From the NCBI RefSeq assembly GCF_028737195.1, contig NZ_JAQZAJ010000006.1, positions 248,001 to 312,000 of the forward strand: a stretch of DNA of 64,000 nucleotides, read 5' to 3'. Position numbers and translations under genes: made by a program. The stretch comes from Pseudovibrio exalbescens (GTDB lineage Bacteria > Pseudomonadota > Alphaproteobacteria > Rhizobiales > Stappiaceae). A model generated the notes under the pieces. That model saw nothing but the letters and a program-made list of their open reading frames with translations, made no database searches and was not told where the DNA came from. This document shows positions 53,789 to 62,255 of this stretch, in pieces; within the stretch, counting starts at the first letter, position 1, and every line of letters starts with the position of its first letter.

Positions 53789-54580
53789 CTAGCGAACGAT
53801 AACGAGTTTCACGCCGTGCTGGTTGAGCTGCATGTTGATGTCCGCTGGCGGTGTGGCGTCCGTGAACAGCGCGGTGGCATCCTTGATGTGGCCCACTTCC
53901 ACCGCAGCGGTGGTGCTGAACTTGGTGGAGTCAGCCGCGATGAACACGTTGCGTGCTGTCCTCATCATGCTTTGAACCACTACGACCTCATTGAAATCAT
54001 AGTCCAAAAGGGTTCCGTCGGTATCAATGGAACCACAGCTGGTGATCAGGTAGTCCACGCGGAAATGGTTGACAAACTCCAGCGCGGTTGAGCCAACGAT
54101 GCCGCCATTGGTGCTGCGTAGCTTGCCGCCCGGCACCATGACGTTGAAGTCTGCCTTCTGGTAGAGAACATTGGCAACGCGCAGGCTGTTTGTGATCACG
54201 CGCAAGCCTTGTTTCTTCAAGAGGTGCTTCGCGATGATCTCGGTTGTGGTGCCAATTGAAATGAAAACGGAAGAATTGTCCGGGATCTGCTCAGCAATGG
54301 CCGCGCCAATCGCTTCCTTTTCTTCCGTTTCCGAAACCTGACGGACAGCGTAATCCAGATTCACCACGCTGGAGCTGCGGCCTGCGCCACCGTGATGGCG
54401 GACAACAAGCTTTTGCTCGCTCAGCTTCTTGATGTCACGGCGAATGGTCTGGGCTGACACATCAAGCAGCTCGGCGAGCTCCTCAACGCTGACATATCCC
54501 TTCTCATTGACCTCTTTGATCAGCTTTTCGTGGCGAAGGTTCCCTACAATCACGGCATCCGGCATCTGTCTTTGTTCCAA
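53789..54580 (-). CDS. csqR: DeoR-family repressor, CsqR/YihW-like (sulfoquinovose regulator)
   Basis: 263 residues. Helix-turn-helix LAELLDVSAQTIRRDIKKLSEQKLVVRHHGGAGR near residues 35-70, then the sugar-isomerase-like DeoR C-terminal domain (ISIGTTTEIIAKHLL, VMVPGGKLRSTNGGIVG, SCGSIDTDGTLLDYDFNE). From memory it is close to E. coli YihW (CsqR) along its length, including RHHGGAGRxSSVVN. An in-frame ATG five codons in (54565) is possible. Same direction as the kinase gene, 61 bp apart. Confidence 0.85.
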   Translation of the reverse strand: MEQRQMPDAVIVGNLRHEKLIKEVNEKGYVSVEELAELLDVSAQTIRRDIKKLSEQKLVVRHHGGAGRSSSVVNLDYAVRQVSETEEKEAIGAAIAEQIPDNSSVFISIGTTTEIIAKHLLKKQGLRVITNSLRVANVLYQKADFNVMVPGGKLRSTNGGIVGSTALEFVNHFRVDYLITSCGSIDTDGTLLDYDFNEVVVVQSMMRTARNVFIAADSTKFSTTAAVEVGHIKDATALFTDATPPADINMQLNQHGVKLVIVR

Positions 54581-54641
54581 GTCTGAACAGGGTGCCCAAG
54601 TGCCAGATCAATTGCAATGGCGGGAAGCTCCCTGTGATTTC

Positions 54642-55535
54642 TTAGGTGTTGGCCTTGATGAACGCCTCAGCGGTGCTCCGGTCCGGCACGCCTTCACGGC
54701 CGCCAAGCTTGGTGCACTTCAAAGCGGCAACGGCGCTGGAGAAAGTGACAGCAGCACGTGCATCCATCTTGTCCGCGACAGCCAGAGCAAAGGCACCATG
54801 GAACACATCGCCAGCACCGGTGGTGTCGACAACATCAACCTTGAAGCCCGGTTGATGGCAAAGCTCGCCATTTTCCAGCCAGTAGCAGCCTTTTGAGCCA
54901 ACAGTTACATAGACTTTACCATTGGTTTTCGTTTGAGCAATGCGCAATCCCTCTAAAGGATCATCAACCTGTGAGAATTTCGCCAATCCGGGTTCGGAAA
55001 ATGCAACATGATCGGCCAATTCGACCAGTTCGGTGATGTCTTCCGGTGTAATGTCAGCGTCCAAAACACTTGGAATCCCAAGGGACTTAGCTTGCTCTAG
55101 TGCATACTTGGCGCCCGGTATCCAGCGCACGTCACACAACACTGATTGGAATTGTTCGAAACTGATCTTTTTGAGCCACTCAGGATCACGACTCAGTTGG
55201 GCGGATTGGTAATTGATGATCATCCGCTCACCGGCATCGTCCACCAAAATTGCGGAGAACGAGGAGGCTGCATTCTCGAATTGCTTTACGTGAGAATGGC
55301 CAACACCGTAGCTGGTGAACTCCCGAAGCATCGTCTGCGCAACGTCATCGCTTCCTACGCGGCCAATGAACTCAACCGGTGTACCAAGTTTGCTGATTGC
55401 GACCGCCGCAGTAGCTGCAGGCCCGCCGCCAACTTCAAAATAGTCTTTCGCAACAAACTTGCCGCCTGTTGTTGGTAGTTGAGAGACTCGGAACACTCGG
55501 TCGAGAACGGTGATCCCCACGCATGCGATCGTCAT
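54642..55535 (-). CDS. yihV: PfkB-family kinase, probable 6-deoxy-6-sulfofructose kinase (YihV-like)
   Basis: 297 residues from ATG 55535 (AAGGTAAG upstream). PfkB motifs: GGGPAATAAVA and DTTGAGDVFHGAFA. It matches the remembered E. coli YihV over its whole length (SELVEL/EPGLAKF region, KCTKLGGREGVPD). Residues recalled as YihV sulfonate contacts, Lys27, Asn109 and Arg138, are present as Lys26 (GGKFVAK), Asn108 (MIINYQ) and Arg137 (CDVRW). This supports a sulfofructose kinase over a ribo- or fructokinase. It would make sulfofructose 1-phosphate with ATP. Divergent from yihU. Confidence 0.85.
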   Translation of the reverse strand: MTIACVGITVLDRVFRVSQLPTTGGKFVAKDYFEVGGGPAATAAVAISKLGTPVEFIGRVGSDDVAQTMLREFTSYGVGHSHVKQFENAASSFSAILVDDAGERMIINYQSAQLSRDPEWLKKISFEQFQSVLCDVRWIPGAKYALEQAKSLGIPSVLDADITPEDITELVELADHVAFSEPGLAKFSQVDDPLEGLRIAQTKTNGKVYVTVGSKGCYWLENGELCHQPGFKVDVVDTTGAGDVFHGAFALAVADKMDARAAVTFSSAVAALKCTKLGGREGVPDRSTAEAFIKANT

Positions 55536-55608
55536 TGACTTACCTTTTCTGACTTTGGGAGCGTCGTTTTGCCGAAAATACATACAAATACTGACGGATA
55601 AACACTCA

Positions 55609-55711
55609 TTTGATGAAAAAATACCATCAAAATCGCCAAAAAACAATCAGAATGTGTTGAATTATGCCTGTGATCGGGTCTAATGTTGGATAACGAACAT
55701 AAACGATCACA
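55609..55711. promoter_or_regulatory. Divergent control region of the sulfoglycolysis genes
   Basis: Two inverted repeats in the 190-bp gap. TTTGATG (55609-55615) with CATCAAA (55625-55631), spacer 9, and TGTGATCG (55669-55676) with CGATCACA (55704-55711), spacer 27. The second abuts the yihU ribosome site. GATCA-centred palindromes also occur before the aldolase. Candidate CsqR sites. Confidence 0.55.
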
Positions 55712-55725
55712 AGCGAGGACTTGGT

Positions 55726-56619
55726 ATGGCGACTGTTGGTTTTGTTGGTCTGGGTCAGATGGGTGCCGCAATGGCTGCCAACCTGATCAAGGGAGGCCAC
55801 GCCCTGAAGGTTTTTGACATCAATAAAGAAGCCGTGGCTGCTCTTGGTGCACAGGGCGCGGATGCATGTGCATCCCCTGCAGAGACCGCAGAAGGCGCAG
55901 ACTTCGTGATTACCATGCTGCCTAACGGGGCGCTTGTGCGTGACGTGCTGCTCGGTGCAGAGGGTGTTGTGTCCCGTCTTGCCAAGGATGCGCTGGTTAT
56001 TGACATGTCGACCATTCATCCGCTGGAAACCGATGCCCTCATTGCTGACCTTGCAAAGCTGGGCGTCGAAATGATGGAAGCGCCGGTGGGCCGCACCTCC
56101 GACCATGCAATCGCCGGTACGCTGCTGATCCTCGCAGGTGGCACGAAGGAGCAGATCGCCAAGGCACAGCCTCTGTTTGATCTGATGGGTTCTGACACTG
56201 TAGATGCGGGCGGCCCCGGCAAAGGCATTCGCGTAAAAATCATCAACAATTACATGAGTATCGCGCTCAACGCGCTGTCAGCTGAGGCAATTGCTCTGGC
56301 AGAAAAGATTGGCCTCGACTTCGATACGGCCATGTCTGTGATGAGCGGAACACCGGCTGGCAAAGGCCATTTCACCACCACATGGCCAAACAAGGTTCTG
56401 GCTGGCAACCTCGATCCTGCGTTCATGATCGATCTGGCGCACAAGGATCTTGGTATCGCAATGGATCTGGCAAACCAGGTTGGCGTTCCAATGCCAATGG
56501 GTGCTGCTTCTCGTGAGCTTTACAACATCAGCCGTTCTGCTGGTCGCGGTCGTCAGGACTGGACAGCCGTTCTGGAACAGCTGCGTCAGCTGTCTGGCTT
56601 GGAAACAAAAGCCAAGTAA
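55726..56619 (+). CDS. yihU: 3-Sulfolactaldehyde reductase, YihU-like
   Basis: 297 residues, beta-hydroxyacid dehydrogenase family. NAD motif [16 protein letters not shown]. It tracks remembered E. coli YihU closely, including FITMLPNG-type [27 protein letters not shown] and [20 protein letters not shown]. Arg123, Thr124-Ser125, Lys171, Asn174 and Asn175 sit at the same positions; the GRTS motif is the reported sulfonate signature. Reduces sulfolactaldehyde to dihydroxypropanesulfonate with NADH. First gene of a run with the mutarotase and the exporter. Confidence 0.87.
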   Translation: MATVGFVGLGQMGAAMAANLIKGGHALKVFDINKEAVAALGAQGADACASPAETAEGADFVITMLPNGALVRDVLLGAEGVVSRLAKDALVIDMSTIHPLETDALIADLAKLGVEMMEAPVGRTSDHAIAGTLLILAGGTKEQIAKAQPLFDLMGSDTVDAGGPGKGIRVKIINNYMSIALNALSAEAIALAEKIGLDFDTAMSVMSGTPAGKGHFTTTWPNKVLAGNLDPAFMIDLAHKDLGIAMDLANQVGVPMPMGAASRELYNISRSAGRGRQDWTAVLEQLRQLSGLETKAK

Positions 56620-56640
56620 GGCGCACAGGGAGCGAACACC

Positions 56641-57696
56641 ATGGAAAAGACCATCGTGAAATTCGGTGAGGTTGACGGCAAGGTTGTCGATCTCATCACT
56701 CTGTCCAACAAAAACGGCATGAAGGTCAGCGTTACAAACTACGGCTGTATCGTAACCTCCATCGAGGTGCCTGGCCGTGATGGCAAGGCGGCAGATGTGG
56801 TTCTCGGTTATGAGTCCCTTGAAAAGTACCTCGCTGGCCATCCGTTCTTCGGTGCAATTGCGGGTCGCTTCGCCAACCGCGTCCAAGACGGCAAGTTCAG
56901 CCTGGACGACTACACCTACCAGCTGGAAACCAACGAACCGCCAACTGTTCAGCACCTGCACGGCGGCTCCAAGGGTTTCGACAAATACGTTTGGGGGTAT
57001 GATCTGGAAGAAACCGAGGACGCGATCCTTGTTCACTTCCATCGTATCTCAGTGGATGGCGAATCCGGCTATCCCGGCACGCTGGATGTGACCCACACCA
57101 TTGGCTTGGATGAAGAGAATCAGCTGCACTACAACTTCCGTGCGCACACCGACAAGCCAACGGTGATCAACCTCGTCAACCACAGCTACTACAACCTCGC
57201 CGGTCATGACAGCGGCAGCGTGGCGGGCCACCAGCTGACACTGGGTGCAGACTTCTACACCCCGGTTGCTGAGAATATGATCCCGACAGGGGAAATTCTG
57301 AAGCTAGCTGACACCGGTCTGGACTTCCGCACTGCGGCCAAGATTGGCGACAACATGGAAAAGGTTGAAGGCGGTGCGTTCGACTTCAACTTCATTCTGA
57401 ACGGCGCGAAGAAAGAAGGCGAATACACCTTCGCGGCTGATTTGTATGATCCAGAATCTGGTCGCTTCATGACCGTTCTGACCACCCAGCCAGCAATCCA
57501 GTTCTACAATGGCTTCAAGCTTTCCAACAAACCTTGGTTTGGCCGCAACGGTTACAAGTACGAAGCATTCGGCGGCCTGTGCCTTGAAACACAAGGCTTC
57601 CCGGATAGCCCGAACAAGGCGCACTTCCCATCACCACGTCTGAATCCAGGCGAGATCTACGAGCACAAGACCATTCACCGGTTTGGTACTCGCTGA
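56641..57696 (+). CDS. yihR: Aldose 1-epimerase, possible sulfoquinovose mutarotase
   Basis: 351 residues, GalM fold. GAIAGRFANRVQDGKF, QHLHGGSKGFDKYVW (catalytic His), VNHSYYNLAGHDSG and C-terminal GLCLETQGFPDSPNKAHFPSP (catalytic Glu) are the galactose-mutarotase motifs. The length matches GalM more than short YihR. Placement with yihU suggests sulfoquinovose anomer interconversion, but a general sugar mutarotase is possible. 21 bp after yihU, with GGGAG ribosome site. Confidence 0.82.
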   Translation: MEKTIVKFGEVDGKVVDLITLSNKNGMKVSVTNYGCIVTSIEVPGRDGKAADVVLGYESLEKYLAGHPFFGAIAGRFANRVQDGKFSLDDYTYQLETNEPPTVQHLHGGSKGFDKYVWGYDLEETEDAILVHFHRISVDGESGYPGTLDVTHTIGLDEENQLHYNFRAHTDKPTVINLVNHSYYNLAGHDSGSVAGHQLTLGADFYTPVAENMIPTGEILKLADTGLDFRTAAKIGDNMEKVEGGAFDFNFILNGAKKEGEYTFAADLYDPESGRFMTVLTTQPAIQFYNGFKLSNKPWFGRNGYKYEAFGGLCLETQGFPDSPNKAHFPSPRLNPGEIYEHKTIHRFGTR

Positions 57697-57759
57697 TCAT
57701 TCAGGCAACAAGAAAGCGGCTCCGTAAGTCGGGCGGGGCCGCTGTTTTGAGAACCCATC

Positions 57760-58503
57760 ATGTATATCGAAATACTCATCGTCTCTGCGATCATCGCATT
57801 GGGCAGCTTTACGCAGGGCTTGACCGGTTTTGGTCTTGCGCTGGTCAGCGTGCCGCTTTTGTCGATGGCAATTGACGTAAAAGCAGCTGTGCCCATTGCC
57901 GGTATCTTCGGCTGGCTCGTGACCTTTCCGTTGGTCTGGAAAATGCGCGAGCATGTGCAATGGAAGACCGGTTTGATCCTTTTTGTCGGTTCTCTTCCAG
58001 GCTCGTTTCTGGGGGCTGACCTTTTGAAGCGCATGCCAGCCGAAGCGATCTTGATCACGATGGGTGTCGTGCTGATTGCTTCCAGCCTGTATTCCCTGTT
58101 TTCCAAGGCGCCACTTTTCAAGAAAACCTCGCCGCCAATCACCCTTGGTACGGGCTTTTTCTCCGGTGCTCTTGGTGCCAGCGTTGGGGAGCCGGGCCCG
58201 CCGGTCATTGCCTACACATCCATGCAGCCTTGGACCGCTGATCAGACCAAGTCCACTTTGGTGTTCTTCTTCATGCTTCAGATGGTTGGCGCGATTGCGG
58301 GCTTTTGGAGCAAGGGGCTGATCGACGCTTATGTGATGGAGCGCGTCGCTTATGCGATGCCAGCTTTCATCGTGGGCATGACCGTGGGCATGTTCGCATA
58401 CCACCTCTTGCACAAATACAAGATCAACTATCACGGCATCATTCATAGCTTGCTGCTGGTGGTGGGCGCGATGTTGATCATCAAGAATCTTCATCTCTGG
58501 TAG
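57760..58503 (+). CDS. TauE/SafE-family (TSUP) sulfonate/sulfite exporter
   Basis: 247 residues with about seven to eight hydrophobic segments. ALGSFTQGLTGFGLALVSVPLLSM opens, the second repeat is TGFFSGALGASVGEPGPPVIAYTSMQPW. TSUP members move sulfite, sulfoacetate or other organosulfonates. Here it would export the pathway end product, dihydroxypropanesulfonate or sulfolactate. Third gene after yihU-yihR. Confidence 0.87.
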   Translation: MYIEILIVSAIIALGSFTQGLTGFGLALVSVPLLSMAIDVKAAVPIAGIFGWLVTFPLVWKMREHVQWKTGLILFVGSLPGSFLGADLLKRMPAEAILITMGVVLIASSLYSLFSKAPLFKKTSPPITLGTGFFSGALGASVGEPGPPVIAYTSMQPWTADQTKSTLVFFFMLQMVGAIAGFWSKGLIDAYVMERVAYAMPAFIVGMTVGMFAYHLLHKYKINYHGIIHSLLLVVGAMLIIKNLHLW

Positions 58504-58544
58504 AAATACGGAGATTAATGTGTTTTTGTGTCATTAAATGCTCA

Positions 58545-58577
58545 TATATGATCATATAGGCTTTCGATAATGATCAT
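58545..58577. promoter_or_regulatory. GATCA-centred palindromes upstream of the aldolase gene
   Basis: A 14-bp palindrome TATATGATCATATA near 58545-58558 is followed by ATGATCAT near 58570-58577. They share the TGATCA core with the divergent yih region. The aldolase thus probably has its own promoter under the same regulator. Confidence 0.45.
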
Positions 58578-58703
58578 AATGCGGTAGTGTTGAACGCAAC
58601 AACACAAGAAACAGATCGGGGTGTCTCAACCCAAAATGAACGATGGTGGCGGGCACCCCCCACTCTATGGAAGTTCATTAGGAGCCCAGTTCGAGGAAAC
58701 AAC

Positions 58704-59570
58704 ATGGCTTACGTATCCGGTAAAGAAATGATCCAGCGCGCTTGGGAGAATGGTTATTCCATTGGCGCGTTCAGTGCACACAACGCTGAGACAATCCGCG
58801 CTATCCTGAAGGGTGCTCAAGAAGAACAGGCACCAATCATGATCCAGGTTGGTCAGAAGGTGATTTCTGTCATGGGTCTGCAGGAAATGAAGGACATGAT
58901 TGATACCTTCATGCGCGACATTACTGCGCCGGTTTGTATCCACCTCGATCACAGCCGTCAGTTTGAGCAGACCATGGCAGCCGCACGCGCGGGCTTCCAT
59001 TCTCTCATGTTCGATGGTTCCGGCTACGCATTTGAAGACAACGTTCGCATTACCAAGGCTGTTGCAGATGTCGCGCACGCTCTAGGCGTTGGCTGTGAAG
59101 GCGAGATCGGTAAGATCGGCGGTACCGAAGATGACATCACCGTTGATGAAGCAGACGCGATGATCACCACCGTTGAGGAAGCTCAGGAATTTGCCAGCCG
59201 CACGACCGTTGACTATCTGGCGATTTCTGTCGGTACCGCGCACGGCGTTTACAAGTCCGAGCCGAAGCTGGCTTTCGAGCGCATCAAAGAGATCAAAGAA
59301 ATCGTCAAGAAGCCTCTGGTTCTGCATGGCGGTTCTGGTGTGCCGGATGAGCAGGTTCAGGAAGCGATCCGTCTTGGCGTTGCCAAGGTGAATGTGGACA
59401 CCGAGCTGCGTCAGGCCTTCACTTACGGGGTTCAGGAAATCTGGGCGAAGGATCCGGAAGAATTCGTATTGGCGACTTCTATGGGCCGCGGTGAGGAAGT
59501 GATGAAGGAAAAAGTGATCGAAAAGATCCGTATCTTCGGCTCCTCCGGCAAAGCTGCTGACTTTAAATAA
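58704..59570 (+). CDS. Class II ketose-bisphosphate aldolase, probable sulfofructose-phosphate aldolase
   Basis: 288 residues from ATG 58704 (GAGGAAAC upstream). Class II metal ligands and catalytic residues: HLDHSRQFEQT (Asp and His), CEGEIGKIGG (Glu), GTAHGVYKSEP (His) and LHGGSGVPDEQVQEAI (His). It is in the FbaA/KbaY/GatY group. In this cluster it should split sulfofructose 1-phosphate into dihydroxyacetone phosphate and sulfolactaldehyde. E. coli uses the unrelated class I enzyme YihT, so this would be a non-homologous replacement. Ordinary fructose-bisphosphate aldolase is the alternative. Confidence 0.82.
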   Translation: MAYVSGKEMIQRAWENGYSIGAFSAHNAETIRAILKGAQEEQAPIMIQVGQKVISVMGLQEMKDMIDTFMRDITAPVCIHLDHSRQFEQTMAAARAGFHSLMFDGSGYAFEDNVRITKAVADVAHALGVGCEGEIGKIGGTEDDITVDEADAMITTVEEAQEFASRTTVDYLAISVGTAHGVYKSEPKLAFERIKEIKEIVKKPLVLHGGSGVPDEQVQEAIRLGVAKVNVDTELRQAFTYGVQEIWAKDPEEFVLATSMGRGEEVMKEKVIEKIRIFGSSGKAADFK

Positions 59571-59576
59571 GCTATT

Positions 59577-59613
59577 GAAAGGCCTCGGAAAAGTCCGGGG
59601 CCTTTCGCTTTTT
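59577..59613 (+). terminator. Intrinsic terminator after the aldolase
   Basis: GAAAGGCCTCGGA (59577-59589), loop AAAG, TCCGGGGCCTTTC (59594-59606), 13-bp stem with one T-G wobble, then TTTTT at 59609-59613. It separates the aldolase from tpiA, which therefore needs its own promoter. Confidence 0.87.
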
Positions 59614-59827
59614 CCTCCGGTTTGCAGGGGATAGACTTGAGTTGAAATGTCGCGGGTCTTCCCATTGGGTAGACTTTGTCTCGCGCCTGTTGATTCAACC
59701 GATTAAACTAAAGGCCTATGGTCGCTCCTCGCGTATACTGCGACCTGAACGATTCCCGGGTCTTGACCACATCCCGGGCAGAGTGCCCCGGTTCAACCGG
59801 ACCCTTGATTACAGGAGAGAATCCAGA

Positions 59828-60577
59828 ATGACTGTCCGTCCACTTGTTGCTGGTAACTGGAAGATGAACGGGGCTCTTGAGTCCTTTGAAGAGTTCTCCA
59901 AGATTGCAGCTGGCTACGATGCTGCGCTTGCCGAGAAAATCGACATGCTGGTGTGCCCTCCTGCTGTACTGCTTGCCAAGTTCGCTGAAGTTAAGAACAT
60001 CGCAGTTGGTGCGCAGAACTGCCACAGCGCCGTTTCTGGTGCGTTTACGGGTGATATCTCCGCTGAAATGGTTGCTGATGCTGGCGGTACATATGTACTC
60101 GTTGGACACTCCGAGCGCCGCGAAGGCTACGGCGAAACCGACGCGGATGTTGCTGCGAAGGCAGAGGCCGCATGGCGCGCAGGCATTATTGCCGTTGTTT
60201 GCATCGGTGAAAGCCTGGAGCAGCGTGAAGCTGGCGAAACAATCGCAGTTGTGACCGAGCAGGTTACCAAGAGCCTGCCAGACGCCTCCAACAGCGAAAA
60301 CACCGTTGTAGCCTATGAGCCAATCTGGGCGATCGGTACCGGCAAGACGCCAACCGCTGATGACGTTGCGGAAGTGCATGCAGCCCTGCGCAAGAGCCTT
60401 GAAGAGCGCTTTGGTGAAGATGGTTCCAAGATCCGCCTGCTTTATGGTGGTTCTGTGAAGCCTTCCAACGCCGCTGAACTGCTGGCACTGCCTAACGTCA
60501 ACGGCGCGCTGGTCGGTGGTGCTTCCTTGAAAGCTGCTGACTTCCTCGGCATTGCAGAAGTCTACAAGAACTTCTAA
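59828..60577 (+). CDS. tpiA: Triosephosphate isomerase
   Basis: 249 residues. Catalytic residues: Lys in AGNWKMNG, His in LVGHSERR, Glu in [13 protein letters not shown], and the phosphate-binding [11 protein letters not shown] and GALVGGASL loops. ATG 59828 follows AGGAGAG; an earlier open extension to 59642 is unlikely. Interconverts DHAP and glyceraldehyde 3-phosphate, so it can feed the aldolase's DHAP into glycolysis. It has a separate terminator-bounded transcript from the aldolase. Confidence 0.95.
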   Translation: MTVRPLVAGNWKMNGALESFEEFSKIAAGYDAALAEKIDMLVCPPAVLLAKFAEVKNIAVGAQNCHSAVSGAFTGDISAEMVADAGGTYVLVGHSERREGYGETDADVAAKAEAAWRAGIIAVVCIGESLEQREAGETIAVVTEQVTKSLPDASNSENTVVAYEPIWAIGTGKTPTADDVAEVHAALRKSLEERFGEDGSKIRLLYGGSVKPSNAAELLALPNVNGALVGGASLKAADFLGIAEVYKNF

Positions 60578-60605
60578 TCGGCGCTGCGCTGATCTGATTT
60601 TCATG

Positions 60606-60636
60606 ACCCCGGAGGCCTCAGGTCTCCGGGGTTTTT
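60606..60636 (+). terminator. Intrinsic terminator after tpiA
   Basis: ACCCCGGAG (60606-60614), 9-nt loop, CTCCGGGGT (60624-60632), then TTTT. Begins 28 nt after the tpiA stop. Confidence 0.88.
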
Positions 60637-60830
60637 ATATGCGCAGTTGGATAGAAAGACTGGGCTGAAGATTGACTGATTAAAAAACAGTCACGTCAAA
60701 TAGTTGCATATTATTTAGTCTTATTACTCTTTGTTGTAGCGTGCACATTTTTAGGTGCCTCACGACTTTACTTGGAAATTTCTTCACAAATTCAAGGAAC
60801 TACAGACGACCTTAGGTTGATTTATCCGGT

Positions 60831-60847
60831 TTGGCACACCGCTTGCG
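60831..60847 (+). promoter_or_regulatory. Sigma-54 (RpoN) promoter of the urea transporter operon
   Basis: TTGGCACACCGCTTGCG, with GG (60833-60834) and GC (60845-60846) 10 bp apart as required; only the last base departs from the consensus. Transcription would start near 60858, giving an 80-nt leader. Counterpart to the ureD sigma-54 promoter. Confidence 0.82.
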
Positions 60848-60883
60848 TTGCATTCAACGCTCGAAATGTTGGCGAGCGCAAAC

Positions 60884-60918
60884 GAGGCGGCCCCGCGCTC
60901 TCCCTTAGGGGCCGCCTC
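60884..60918 (+). other. Strong hairpin in the urtA leader
   Basis: GAGGCGGCCCC (60884-60894), 13-nt loop, GGGGCCGCCTC (60908-60918): a perfect 11-bp GC-rich stem, no T-run. It lies between the promoter and the ribosome site GGAGG (60928-60932). It could stabilise the mRNA or control translation. Confidence 0.6.
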
Positions 60919-60937
60919 CAATCAACCGGAGGTGGGA

Positions 60938-62236
60938 ATGTTTCAACACAGCAAGAAGGTCGCGTCTGCTGCCTTGTTCGGTCTTATGGCCTCAGCCGTT
61001 ATGACAACGGCGTCGCATGCAGAAGAAACCATTAAGGTGGGTATCTTGCATTCGTTGTCGGGGACCATGGCGATTTCCGAAACCACGTTGAAAGACGTGA
61101 TGCTGATGCTCATTGAAGAGCAGAACAAGAAGGGTGGACTTCTGGGCAAGCAGCTGGAACCTGTTGTTGTTGATCCAGCTTCCGATTGGCCGTTGTTTGC
61201 TGAAAAGGCGCGTGAGTTGCTTGAAGTGCATGAGGTTGCTGCTGTCTTTGGCAACTGGACCTCAGTTTCTCGCAAGTCGGTTCTGCCGGTTTTTGAGGAG
61301 CTGAATGGCATCCTGTTCTATCCGGTGCAGTATGAAGGCGAAGAAAGCCAGCGCAACGTGTTCTACACCGGCGCAGCGCCAAATCAGCAGGCCATTCCGG
61401 CCGTCGACTATCTGCTTGAAAACGAAGAGGTGGAGCGCTGGGTGCTTGCGGGAACGGATTATGTATACCCGCGCACGACCAACAAGATCCTTGAAGCCTA
61501 TCTGAAGGCCAAAGGGGTTGCTGACGAAGACATCCTGATCAACTACACCCCTTTCGGCCACAGTGACTGGCAGACCATTGTGTCAGACATCAAGGCCTTC
61601 GGGACCGCTGGCAAGAAGACAGCCGTTGTGTCCACCATCAATGGCGACGCGAACGTGCCGTTCTACAAGGAACTGGCAAACCAAGGGATCTCTGCTGAAG
61701 ATATTCCGGTTGTGGCGTTTTCCGTGGGCGAAGAAGAACTTGCGGGCCTCGACACCGAGCCGCTGGTTGGTCACTTGGCAGCTTGGAACTATTTCCAATC
61801 CGTTGATACGGAGATCAACGCCGAGTTCATTGAAACCTGGAAGGCCTTTATCGGCGACGAAGACCGCGTCACCAACGACCCGATGGAAGCGCATTACATC
61901 GGCTTCAACATGTGGGTGAAGGCGGTTGAAAAGGCCGGAACGACAGATGTCGACACGGTAATTGACGAAATCATAGGCGTTGCCGTCCCGAACCTTTCAG
62001 GTGGCTATTCCGCCATGATGCCGAACCATCACATCACCAAGCCAGTTTTGATCGGGGAGATTCAGGAAGACGGCCAGTTTGATATCGTGGCTGAGACCGA
62101 TGGTCTTGTGGCTGGCGATGCCTGGTCTGACTTCCTGCCGGAATCCGCCAAGCTCATCTCCGATTGGCGCAAGCCGTTCTCCTGCGGCAACTTCAACGTT
62201 GAAACCGGTCAGTGCGGTGGCTCTGCCACCAACTAA
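60938..62236 (+). CDS. urtA: Urea ABC transporter substrate-binding protein UrtA
   Basis: 432 residues from ATG 60938 (GGAGG upstream). Sec signal peptide (residues 1-28, cleavage near SHA-EET). The mature start ETIKVGILHSLSGTMAISETTLKD and DWPLFAEKARELL, VEYEGEES-type VQYEGEESQRNVFYTGAAPNQQ are diagnostic of UrtA. Periplasmic urea receptor; first gene of the operon. Confidence 0.96.
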   Translation: MFQHSKKVASAALFGLMASAVMTTASHAEETIKVGILHSLSGTMAISETTLKDVMLMLIEEQNKKGGLLGKQLEPVVVDPASDWPLFAEKARELLEVHEVAAVFGNWTSVSRKSVLPVFEELNGILFYPVQYEGEESQRNVFYTGAAPNQQAIPAVDYLLENEEVERWVLAGTDYVYPRTTNKILEAYLKAKGVADEDILINYTPFGHSDWQTIVSDIKAFGTAGKKTAVVSTINGDANVPFYKELANQGISAEDIPVVAFSVGEEELAGLDTEPLVGHLAAWNYFQSVDTEINAEFIETWKAFIGDEDRVTNDPMEAHYIGFNMWVKAVEKAGTTDVDTVIDEIIGVAVPNLSGGYSAMMPNHHITKPVLIGEIQEDGQFDIVAETDGLVAGDAWSDFLPESAKLISDWRKPFSCGNFNVETGQCGGSATN

Positions 62237-62255
62237 CAACAGCTCAAAACGAACA

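Larger units (their letters stand above)
60578..60937. other. Regulatory and leader region of the urt operon
   Basis: 360 bp containing the tpiA terminator, a weak NtrC-box-like element (TGCAC 60742-60746 with GTGCC 60755-60759, spacer 8 where 7 is usual), the sigma-54 promoter and a strong leader hairpin. No gene. Confidence 0.6.

Noticed and set aside
60742-60759. NtrC enhancer before urtA
   Set aside because: TGCAC and GTGCC arms are 8 bp apart where 7 is usual; too weak to call as a feature.
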